Source: Pelodera strongyloides
Taxonomy: Eukaryota; Nematoda; Chromadorea; Rhabditida; Rhabditidae
Direction of reading: 5' to 3'
Assembly: GCA_036852015.1 (NCBI GenBank)
Contig: JAANDG010000047.1
Coordinates: forward strand, 62,001-126,000
Length of the DNA: 64,000 nucleotides
In this document: piece by piece, positions 50,478-57,908 of the stretch
Position numbering within the stretch: position 1 is the stretch's first letter
How the letters are laid out: each line of letters begins with the position of its first letter
Program-made: the position numbers and the translations under genes
The notes under the pieces: model-generated
What the model was told of the DNA's origin: nothing
Seen by the model: the letters and a program-made list of their open reading frames with translations, nothing else
Database searches by the model: none

Positions 50478-51525
50478 CAGAGAGACAGAGAGAGGCAGAG
50501 AGAGACAGGGAGAGAGAGGATTCCACCAACCCATTCCAGGAGTACCTTCTCGATTGCTTGATAAACGGTCGTCAGCCGGACCTCAACTGGATCGGAGGTC
50601 GTCCCTTCGTCCCTCCAGATATCTACTATTTCAAGTGGATCGAGCATCCGAGGACGTTGTCATTCGCCTCCGAAAGGGCTCTGGCTAGTATGGAAAGCCT
50701 CGACCTCAACACGAGCAGGTAACTAAGCCTAAGGCTGAGACTATGCCTACGTTAAACAGTATGCCTATGCCTTACCTAAGCCTAGTCTGAGCCTATGCCT
50801 ACGTTAGACAGTATGCCTATGCCTTACCTAAGCCTAGTCTGAGCCTATGCCTACGTTAGACAGTATGCCTTACCTAAGGCTAAGTTTGGACCTATGCCTA
50901 CGTTAGAGTGTATGCATAAGTTGCTTATGTCTATATCTGTGCTGTGCCTGAGCCTAAGTCTTCAAATAATTATTACGTTTAATCTTAAACCTTGTAAGGT
51001 AGCACTATCTTTTTAGTGTATGTTTGTTGCCGCAAATCTACGCAATGAATGATTCCGATTGTTTGCCCAAAAACCTCCCCCCCCCCCTGCATAGATTCCT
51101 GTCTCCTGTATTCGGACATCAACCTTTCTAGGAGATTCTTCGGAAAATCTTGGCAACGAGTACTTACCCTACACTGGTGAAACTGCGCGCAATCGCTGCG
51201 CACAAAATAAGGGGCCGGCGCTCGTGCGCTGCGCACCCCCACTGGGGTGCGCGGTGGGTGCGCCACAGGTGTTCTATTTCAAGTGCGCCAGTGGTGTGCC
51301 ACGGATGCGCTGTATGATGTTAGCGCATCCCTGGCGCCCCCGTCGCGCACCCTAGAGGTGTTCCTGTTTTTGTGCGCGGCGATGGCGCGGAGTTTCACGT
51401 TGTATCATTCCAGGTGCTCCACCGCCCGTACCCTCACCCCTCGGGAGTACTACCAAAGGATTCTATTCCAGTATTGCAAACAAATGCAACCCGACGACCC
51501 AGTGCTGGACGCCGAGGAAAAATAG
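21781..51525 (+). CDS. TWK-type two-pore-domain (K2P) potassium channel, long-range isoform, 650 aa
   Basis: Exons: 21781-21848, 24241-24378, 42795-42906, 43268-43351, 44297-44439, 44564-44706, 46715-46831, 47356-47458, 47763-47893, 48602-48739, 49164-49259, 49512-49604, 49891-49973, 50226-50324, 50426-50718, 51414-51525 (TAG). They sum to 1953 nt in frame. A K2P subunit carries leak K+ current across the plasma membrane as a dimer. TM1 is at about 110-132 (VGLVLISALYTLLGATIF), pore 1 TIGYGH at 228-233, TM2 in exon 46715, TM3 starts at VLFILVIML in exon 48602, pore 2 TIGFGD at 423-428, and TM4 follows. DLVGSEYIRDIHFYGR after TM4 is typical of worm TWK channels. The TM2-TM3 loop has a cysteine cluster, and the C-terminus an Arg-Glu tract at 521-547. 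Exon 44564 was set at ATTTAG because upstream acceptors put a stop in frame. The exact TWK paralogue is not identified. Confidence 0.85.
21881..22032. repeat. Family 1 palindrome, copy 16 (right end lost)
   Basis: Starts 32 nt after the donor of K2P exon 21781-21848. The right arm ends after CCACGATGCAT. Confidence 0.75.
22171..22231. repeat. Homopolymer A tract, about 61 nt
   Basis: An uninterrupted A run in the first K2P intron, most likely slippage expansion of a retroposed tail or an assembly-sensitive tract. No retroelement body was recognised upstream. Confidence 0.9.
22722..22862. repeat. Tandem repeat of about 33 bp, four copies
   Basis: Units of CCCCGATT(TCGCC)... followed by ATTTTCC and an A run repeat about four times, ending at CCCGATTTTTTGACGG. 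Located in the first K2P intron. Confidence 0.8.
24779..25259. repeat. Long TTAA palindrome (family 4), about 480 bp
   Basis: Starts TTAAAGGGTTCACTAGGA and ends ...CCTATCCCTTTAA. The inner arms (TACTCCAATTGTTTTATGAA and complement) pair well. Its final TTAA begins the next element. Confidence 0.75.
25256..25653. repeat. Family 2 palindrome, copy 3, about 398 bp
   Basis: Both termini are intact and the arms pair over roughly 150 bp. Closely related in sequence to the copy at 5792. Confidence 0.85.
26464..26769. repeat. GCGGTATGGCACGTGG element
   Basis: Starts TTAAAGCGGTATGGCACGTGG-like and ends near CCACGTGCCACCCT. The right terminus is decayed. Confidence 0.5.
27521..27600. repeat. Fragment of the GTATTGTACCTACTTTGG family
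   Basis: The left arm matches the hairpin element at 19254 for about 45 bp, after TTAAAGCA. Confidence 0.55.
27975..28155. repeat. Family 1 palindrome, copy 17
   Basis: Complete; right end CGTTTTAA. Confidence 0.88.
28532..28716. repeat. Family 1 palindrome, copy 18
   Basis: Complete but diverged (ACGGGCTGGT inner motif, TTCCTTTAA end). It is followed at the shared TTAA by GGGGATATGGTCACTAG, the start of another partial element. Confidence 0.82.
29031..29212. repeat. Family 1 palindrome, copy 19
   Basis: Complete, with both ACCGGCCGGT motifs preserved. Confidence 0.9.
30625..30804. repeat. Family 1 palindrome, copy 20
   Basis: Complete; left inner motif changed to ACCGACCGGT. Confidence 0.87.
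32683..32740 (+). repeat. Possible decayed tRNA-like/SINE relic
   Basis: GGCTTAGTGGTTAGTTCACTG resembles a tRNA A-box region, and CGTTTCAAATG lies where a B box would be expected. Both are degraded, so this is suggestive only. Confidence 0.2.
33316..33361. repeat. (GA)n tract
   Basis: Pure GAGA/GGGA microsatellite in the K2P isoform-A intron. Confidence 0.85.
34231..34580 (+). CDS. Alternative first coding exon (isoform B) of the K2P channel
   Basis: ATG at 34231 opens a 116-codon exon beginning MAEYSYESSANPIGG and ending KFIKKAEAQ or AH at donor GTAAGT (34581). An in-frame TAA 15 bases upstream supports a true start. The exon ends in phase 2 (CA), matching the shared exon at 42795 (AERLNLYLDR), so this isoform would have 698 residues. 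The sequence is polar, with acidic and Ser-rich runs and no membrane segment, consistent with a cytosolic N-terminus. GC content and codon use are clearly higher than the surrounding AT-rich intron. Confidence 0.7.
34619..34694. repeat. Family 1 fragment, copy 21
   Basis: Left half only, truncated after TATGCAAATGAA. It begins 38 nt after the donor of K2P isoform-B exon 1. Confidence 0.75.
35085..35160. repeat. Short tandem repeat of TTTCCCCAGGGAATC
   Basis: Four imperfect units of about 18 bp in the large K2P intron. Confidence 0.8.
37214..37391. repeat. Family 1 palindrome, copy 22
   Basis: The left flank is TTGA; otherwise complete, within the large K2P intron. Confidence 0.87.
37694..37768. 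repeat. (GA)n tract
   Basis: Long GA microsatellite followed by CT-rich sequence to 37850, which could fold back on it. Confidence 0.85.
39801..40067. repeat. Decayed GCGGTATGACAC element
   Basis: Begins TTAAAGCGGTATGACACATGG and ends near TGATGACACGGCTTAA. The interior arms no longer pair well. Confidence 0.45.
40400..40446. repeat. (TA)n microsatellite
   Basis: About 47 bp of nearly pure TA, with one AATA interruption. Confidence 0.9.
40816..40930. repeat. (TC)n tract
   Basis: CT microsatellite with interruptions, in the large K2P intron. Confidence 0.85.
41586..41728. repeat. Hybrid family 1 palindrome, copy 23
   Basis: Termini read GCGATATAACGGCCGGTTTT and ...AGCCGGCTGTTATACCGC, intermediate between family 1 and the GCGGTATGAC type. 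Total about 143 bp. Confidence 0.75.
42305..42560. repeat. Degenerate repeat of ACTGGGTCATAGACCGGGCC type
   Basis: Ten or so diverged units containing TGGGYCAT and GACYGGG in the last 500 bp of the large K2P intron. An accidental ORF crosses it. Confidence 0.7.
43645..43830. repeat. Diverged family 1 palindrome, copy 24
   Basis: Right end AAACTGGCCGCCATTTCGC is recognisable; the left end is badly decayed. It shares its TTAA with the next element. Confidence 0.55.
43826..44182. repeat. Long TTAA palindrome (family 5), about 357 bp
   Basis: Starts TTAAGGGATCGGTTCACC and ends GGTGAACCGATCCCTTTAA-like. The arms match almost perfectly for about 150 bp, so the intronic transcript could form a long duplex. 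In the K2P intron between 43351 and 44297. Confidence 0.88.
45085..45220. repeat. Degenerate tandem repeat GCGAAAGTACTTACTA / TTGGTCCACGAAAAAA
   Basis: Two overlapping short units repeat three to four times each in a K2P intron. Confidence 0.65.
45432..45550. repeat. (TC)n-rich stretch
   Basis: Imperfect CT/CTT-rich tract in a K2P intron. Confidence 0.75.
45731..46115. repeat. TTAA-type palindrome, GGGTCGGGTTCAAGAGAAAA arms
   Basis: Left end TTAAAGGGTCGGGTTC and right end near GAGCCTGACTCTTTCA. The arms are imperfect. Confidence 0.55.
47080..47181. repeat. Fragment of the family 3 palindrome
   Basis: The last ~100 bp, ending GTGAGCCTGAACCTTTAA, resembles the right arm of the element at 10188-10593. 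Confidence 0.5.
49695..49874. repeat. Family 1 palindrome, copy 25, beside a 3' splice site
   Basis: Complete; ends 16 nt before K2P exon 49891, leaving only AAAAGTGAATCTTCAG as unique acceptor sequence. Confidence 0.88.
50722..50935. repeat. Tandem repeat of about 58 bp, GCCTATGCCTACGTTAGACA type
   Basis: Three to four copies built from CCTAAGCCTA and GTATGCCT blocks, in the last K2P intron. The CCTAAG core resembles the nematode telomeric hexamer. Confidence 0.8.
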
Positions 51526-51971
51526 TTACCGTGATTCGAATACTGTGATCCGATTATATTCTTTCTTCATTTTCTTCATATTAATAATTCATGATATTCA
51601 TTTCCGTTTTGAGTACCGTTAGCTCAAATTTATGGATAACCATAAGACAATACGCATAATAGCTCTTTTCACCGTAATTGAAAAGTTCAGCTTTTTAAAT
51701 CCAAATTGGTGCCTATGTTTATATAATATAACCCAGCCTAACCAGCGTGACATCACTTGTATAGATATTTATTGAATTCAGTGTCTATTCCTGCCTTACT
51801 ATGTTTTTGTCCAACATTTGCTCTAGTAAATTTCTCGACATCGAGAACAAGTAATTCCCCCCACCATATTCCAAAAATAGTACATTTTTATTTTTATGTA
51901 ACGAAACTCAACGTGCACATAATACTCACAGCCAGAAGTCATAATACTAATAACTTTTCAATACATCTAAA

Positions 51972-52147
51972 TTAAAGCGAAATACCGGCCGGTTTTTGAC
52001 ACGCATCGTGGACAACTGAATTCTTACGTATTTATGCTAATTTAGCTCGATTTTTTATTCTAATTTATGTTCATTTGCATAGCTGCATAAGAATACTCGT
52101 GTACTCGGTTCGGTGCGTTTCAAAAACCGGCCGGTATTTCGCTTTAA
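51972..52147. repeat. Family 1 palindrome, copy 26
   Basis: Complete, in the convergent intergenic region 3' of the K2P channel. Confidence 0.88.
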
Positions 52148-52635
52148 ATGTATTCCTCTAATAATCATTTCTAAAGTTCTTTCCTACTCTTCATATACTG
52201 CCCACTTACAATAATTCACTGACAACAGGCGTACATAATGTGATCTTTTTTCTAGTTGTATTATTTTATTTATTCAATTGTTTCTTTATGTACTTCAGAG
52301 TTTTGTTCGCTCGCATACTCTTTCATGTGTCTTGTATTATTCGTTTTCTAGTCGACTTCTATTGATATTATTTATTCCTTTTGTCTTTCTAAATGCGTTT
52401 TCTGTAGTTAAAAGTACAGTAGCGACTTTGAAATCTAAAATTGATAGAAGCTTTGTCTACTGTAGTTCAGTTAGTTCAGTAGCGGCATGCATGAAGCCGG
52501 GAGCAGGCTCCCAAGTCTCCCGCGGGAGGTAAGAAAAAAAAGGAAGGCCATGGGAACCAAACTCTCGCTTAAGTTCGTGCATACGACTACAGACAACACA
52601 GTAGATAATTATCGCATCTATGAGCTACACGAATC

Positions 52636-52775
52636 CTGAGGTCGTATCCACCAACACACAGGGAGCCCTCCCTAAGCTCACGAGCGCTCTGAATCTCTTC
52701 TGCTCTCGCACTCTTTAGCTCCTTGGGGAGGCCAGGGAGAGCTCCCTGCGTGTTGGTGAATATGGCCACTGACCG
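52636..52775. repeat. Hairpin element with CACCAACACACAGGGAGC arms
   Basis: CACCAACACACAGGGAGCCC on the left pairs with GAGCTCCCTGCGTGTTGGTG on the right, around an ~80 bp centre. Also contains paired GAG/CTC-rich blocks. Confidence 0.7.
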
Positions 52776-53798
52776 ACTGCCATAATAGAGCATATACGAT
52801 TATACGATATACCACATAATAATAATTAAGAAAGCGTTGATTCCTCTACGAACGGTATCGTAAATTATCCATATTGAAAGACTCCACACCACAGCACCCC
52901 CTCCAAACTAACTACTAATAAGTTCTATATACAGTAACCCCGAATTTCTAGTCAAAGAATTTACACAAAATACTACGGTTGAGATTTGAGTAAAGTATCG
53001 ACTTAATTATTACCATTACCGCATGTGTTTTAGATAAATACTTCTTACGTTACATATCGATTCAGCTGGGCTCTTTTGCAGCTTCATAATACATCGAAGT
53101 CAAAATCAGTCTCCAAACAGCACAACTGAACCTGACGACCAGTTTAGGTTTAGATGCCCTTATATTACAGATTACTCACATTCTACACTATTACTATTAC
53201 TACGTCGCAATTTCGCTCACTTGTCCTCGTAACTTTACTATGTCACTCAAATAAATAATGTATGTTTTGCCGCAATGTTAAACTTCACATACAAACCCAA
53301 CCCAACACTTTTTTATTTTTATTCTTATTCTCAAAAAGATAACAAACACTTGATTAACAACTACTTTTTTCTACTCTAAACTAACATTTAGTCAGAAGCT
53401 AAAGAAAATGAAAATAAACAAAAACAAAAAAAATCAAACCAAACTCAAACGAAAAAATCCTCATTCCGACATACATCTGTCAAACCATATATAAAATGGG
53501 AATAAACTGATGAGCATAAAAGCGGGCGAAAACAGCTCAAAATTTCTCAAAAAGCACAAATTCGATTATATTCGCCATCGCCAAACTATAATTTCTACAT
53601 AAATTAACATCAAATTTTCAGTTCAACCCACAATTCTATAAAGGTAATGTAAATAAAAATGGACCAGCGGATATACTTCTAAATTTGGACGAAATTTCAG
53701 CTCATAACCAAAACCAGAAAATGCGTTCAAATATAAAAATCATGTGGTTGTTTAAAATGAGGAAATTAAAGACAAGGAATGCTCAAAGCAAAACATAC

Positions 53799-54161
53799 TT
53801 ATTCGAGTTCATCGTCGATAAGTTCCTGGATCTGAAATATTAGATTTTAACGTTAGATATCACATCACACATGTATTTAAAAACGGATAAATGGCCCCCC
53901 TTCCCCCTATATGATTTTCAAATTCAATGTATAAGCAACTGAACGGAATACATAATTACACTTCTAAACTTCACATGGAGAAAAAAAACGCATTAGAGCT
54001 CAGCTCAAACCTAATGAGGTGCTCGCAAAAAAAATCGAATATCACCCTTGTTGGAGAAAAAGCACACTTCGTGTATATAACGCGTTAGGGGCAATTCAAA
54101 GATCTCATATAACGTGTTAGGCAATGCAATTAATTATTACATTATATATAATGTGTCAAAA

Positions 54162-54222
<61 letters not shown>

Positions 54223-57135
54223 AATTTGAACGAAACTAGGAACTATTTCCCAAGAAAGGGCCCATTCCTAAAGTCAACAGAGCAAAGCCCACACCGGTTT
54301 GTTCATATGTTCATCAAACAACTAACAATTATTCCCTTGCAACTTGCACGGAAATCCACATAGTACGGAACTACAGTTGAGTCCAGACTGTCCATAGTTC
54401 AGATAACTAGTTTAATTAAAAAAAATATATATTATATATATATATATTTACCTGTCCGGGGGGCGGTCCATCACCAACATACTGAATGAGTGGAGTGTCA
54501 CCTTCGGCAGCATCCGCAATGTTGCCAAACATGTCAGCCAAACGCTAGAAAAGAAAAATAATTAGAATATTAGAAACTAGACAAAAGTCACAAAAGGTAT
54601 CCCTCGTCTATTGGTCTATTAAAAAAAACACATGCATCTCAACTTAGCTTAAAGCGAAATACCGGCCGGTTTTTGAAACACATCGAGTACACCAGCGTTC
54701 TTAGTTCTTATGCCACTTATGCAAATGAACATAAATAAGAACAAAAATCGAGCTAAATTCGAGCAAATTAGCATAAATACGTAAGAATTCAGTTGTCCAC
54801 AATCTGTTTCAAAAACCGGCCGGCATTTCGCTTGAAGACAGTTGGCCGTCAGAACAGATGATTTTGCTTGTTATTGCTATAAATCCAAAATCCTCATTAC
54901 AGTCATACATTCGAATTCATAAAACCTCGCGAACTCATAGTAGCAAATTTAGTTATATACGATGGGAGAGGCGGGACTTTACTTTACACTTTACGTGCTC
55001 TAAGCTTAACTTAAATTTGACGTTATTGCCTACAACCGAATGCAAAATGTTAGAATTTAGAATTAAACAGGCGGCACTGGCACTGCATTCGGTTAGGGTT
55101 TTGACGCACATCAGGGGAAAGGCCGTGAGGAATATAGTACAAGGATCAGTGCACAACAAAATTATTAAATATTAAGTACGCAATTACAGATAATTTTAAT
55201 GGGCGATTAATCGAGATCTGCCTCCGTGATTTCAGTGACACCACCGACGTCGTTGTCAACACCAAACATGGCAGACAGGCGCTGCAAGGGCAGAGAGTTA
55301 AGGCGCACAGACTGAGTGTGTTTGTGAACTGAGGTTGAGGTCGGACAAAAAAATATTCTTACTTTATTTATTACTACGTACTACCTATCCTCAAAGATCA
55401 TGGCTACAGAGGGGGGGGGGTATTGATATCGCAGTGGCTCGCGCAGCTTTTCCTATTGATAGCTCAACGTTGTTCGAAACCACAAGAATTATCTACGTTA
55501 TTCGCTCACGGGAGCAGTTTAAAGTGCCGGTAAGAACTACGGAACAATATGCATGGCCAAGGACCAACTATAAGGGAAACGGTAATTGGACTGCGAGCCA
55601 ATACACTACGAATACAGAATGTCAGAAGACACGACTCTTGACAAGACCACAATTACCGAGCCAATCGAGGTGGAGGCAAAAATCGGCAATTTTTGCCATA
55701 CATTGAAACCCCCTAAACCGACAGAACCCCCACCACTCGGATGAGTGAAAATAGGTCACATTTCAAAAAACTAAAAAATCCAGTACCTCACGAACAAGAG
55801 GCAGCTGCTCAACAACGGCGCTGAATTGCTCGGGCGCCAGTGTTTGTTGGAAGATCGACAGAAGTTGTTGCGATTGGCCGCACAGCACAATAGCGTTGGC
55901 GATATGCTTAGCGCCCTCTTGGGTGTTGCCTGAAAATAAAAGTTTTAATTTAAGACAAGCAGACAAGACACGTAAGCCGGGTGTTAAACCGTTAAACGTG
56001 TCAATTCCGGTCAAAAGAATATCAATTCCGGACACACATACACATAATAGCCTCGTACTCGTCCGTCGCTATTGATGTAATTTTTCAGTAAAAATCCAAA
56101 TGCGCAGCAAGCATACAGCTTGAGTCACTCGGGCTCGTGTGAAATTGTGCTATATTCATATTTTACCGTTGCTACTAGATTAGCCGTCCCGTCATCAATT
56201 TTCATCAATAAGCTAAAAGCTGACTTGAACTCCATCTCCATGATTATGATTATCTACCTGTTTGCATTAGCTCTTCTCCGAGTTGAACCTCCTGCAGGAA
56301 GAAGGCTTGCATCTGGGCCGGATTGCTCGGGTCGGGCACGTCCATCGGCATACCACCGGCAGCCATGCCGGCAGAGCGACCAGCCTTCTGACGCCGCTCT
56401 AAGATAATTCGAAGATTAGTAAGATAATGTATGCACAACTAGAATCATGGACGGGAGTAGGAACGTAGGTGAGCTGCATTTTTTTGAGTTTTTGAGCATA
56501 AAACTAGCCGGTGAGTCCGGAGGTGGTTCGCGTAATTTTCTCTCTTCGTGATATTGTGATACGTTTCTACTAAATTTCTCGCACCACCTCCGGGCTTCCC
56601 ATACCTTATATGCTAATTCCGGAGAACCCTCTAAATTTATGCAATATTCTAATTCCGGTGGTGGTTCGCCGGTGAGCTAGTCAGCGGGCTTAGGTTATGG
56701 TTTGAACATAACTTGATTTGCTACTGATATTGTTTATAAAGATTTACATACACTGATCACAATTTCAGCAATAAAAAACAATAAAAAAAGCAATAAAAAA
56801 CACCCATACAAACAAACAAAAATATGAAGAAGAAAAAAAACTAACTCTCTCTAATTTTCTGCTTGTAGTCGGGGGCGCTACGACGCTTGCTATCAAAGTA
56901 GATCGCATAGCCGACAAAAGCGGCTCCTAAAATTGTAAGTCAGAAGTGCGGCCACACCGGTGATAGTCTATCATTAAAACCCAAAAAAATAAAGATTACA
57001 TAACGATAACGGAACTTGAAAGTGCCCAAAACTGGTGTACGTATCTAATAATAACAAAAAGAACCCACCAGCAACACCAGCCCACGTCAGGAAGCTCGAC
57101 CTGTTGAACCCAAGGATCGTTTGAGCTTCCGCCAT
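53799..57135 (-). CDS. tomm-20: Mitochondrial import receptor subunit TOM20, 185 aa
   Basis: Minus-strand exons: 57135-57069, 56926-56846, 56398-56258, 55929-55787, 54544-54452, 53831-53799 (TAA). TOM20 is an outer-mitochondrial-membrane receptor that recognises presequences of imported proteins. The N-terminal anchor is near residues 15-33 (FLTWAGVAGAAFVGYAIYFD), followed by a basic stretch SKRRSAPDYKQKIREKRRQK. The conserved receptor core reads FFLQEVQLGEELMQTG at 82-97 and HIANAIVLCGQSQQLLSIFQ after it. The tail ends QYVGDGPPPGQ plus IQELIDDELE. Length and order match the worm protein (about 188 residues by recall). The start was set after TTTCAG at 57142-57140, which makes an upstream in-frame ATG at about 57156 unlikely to be used. 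Transcribed divergently from the VFPL-repeat gene and convergently with the K2P channel. Confidence 0.93.
54160..54221. repeat. (ATT)n microsatellite
   Basis: About 20 uninterrupted ATT units between tomm-20 exons 5 and 6. Confidence 0.95.
54649..54835. repeat. Family 1 palindrome, copy 27
   Basis: Complete (right flank TTGA), between the two alternative C-terminal exons of tomm-20. It is the last copy in the window. Confidence 0.88.
55207..55281 (-). CDS. tomm-20: Alternative terminal exon of tomm-20 (168-aa isoform)
   Basis: Between exons 4 and 5 lies a second in-phase exon with acceptor TTGCAG. It encodes RLSAMFGVDNDVGG followed by VTEITEADLD and a TAA stop. Its first residues parallel those of the downstream exon (RLADMFGNIADAAEG), which points to exon duplication. 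Use of this exon would replace the conserved QYVGDGPPP...ELIDDELE tail with a short acidic end. It is read in the same phase (0) and is 525 nt downstream of the exon-4 donor. Whether it is spliced cannot be told from sequence. Confidence 0.7.
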   Translation of the reverse strand, partial: RLSAMFGVDNDVGGVTEITEADLD

Positions 57136-57146
57136 CCCGCTGAAAT
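57136..57146 (-). promoter_or_regulatory. Trans-splice acceptor of tomm-20
   Basis: On the minus strand AATTTCAG is followed by CGGG and the ATG at 57135, leaving a four-base leader, as expected for a spliced-leader mRNA. Confidence 0.6.
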
Positions 57147-57908
57147 TAGCTTTCATAATGCAAACGAAAATGCAAACCGTCGAGTTTCAAAGTTTCCCAC
57201 AAGAACGCACCACGTAAGTAAGGCAAACAAATGTGGACACGTATCACATCAGAATAAACAAAACAATATAATTATAACAATATAAATAATATAAATAAAA
57301 GAAGCCAAAAATATTTTTTCAAAAACCAAATATTTTTGTCACGACGAACGCACGGTTGAAATTTTATTTATCTGCCATATGTGCACGGGACAACTTCGTC
57401 ATTTGTTCAGATGCGTACTCGCGACCGAAAAAACGCGAGAATTAGCAATTTAATGGTCATCACCCGTCTTGTGTGCCGAGAGATTGTTGGGTCTCAATGT
57501 GTAAACATATAAGATTCTCAAAAAATAAAAATAAAACTTGTATATTGTACGATAAAGGTCCAAGAGTCGAATCGAGGATTTTGCTCTCGCTTATTCTTCT
57601 CTTACTACAGTAAGATTTTTCGGTCTAACGTTACTTATTATTTAGGCCCATGTGCAGGTCCGTGTTCATGATAACTTTTGTGAACCAATATATTTTGTAT
57701 CGTATATTTCTCATCATATACCAAAGGAGCCATATTCAGATTAGAATACGTATACTCCAGTGTCTGTATCGTGACTTGTTTACGTCTACGTTAGCTATTA
57801 GCATGAGAATCTTTATTACAAAAGAATAGGATATCGGTGATAGAAGCACACGTGATCTAGTTCACCTACTGACTTCACTGACTACTACTCGACTAACTGA
57901 CTACTAAA
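57143..57908. promoter_or_regulatory. Divergent intergenic region between tomm-20 and the VFPL-repeat gene
   Basis: About 770 bp separates the two start codons. No exon-like ORF and no palindromic element was seen. It should hold the promoters of both genes. No specific factor site was assigned. Confidence 0.4.

Larger units (their letters stand above)
51526..53798. other. Convergent intergenic region between K2P channel and tomm-20
   Basis: Contains one family 1 palindrome and one hairpin element. The rest is AT-rich and presumably holds both 3' UTRs. No clear poly(A) signal could be assigned for either gene. Confidence 0.5.

Noticed and set aside
57136..57156. Upstream ATG of tomm-20 (MKANFSG before MAEAQ)
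   Set aside because: The sequence between contains AATTTCAG, a good trans-splice acceptor, so the upstream ATG is probably outside the mature mRNA.
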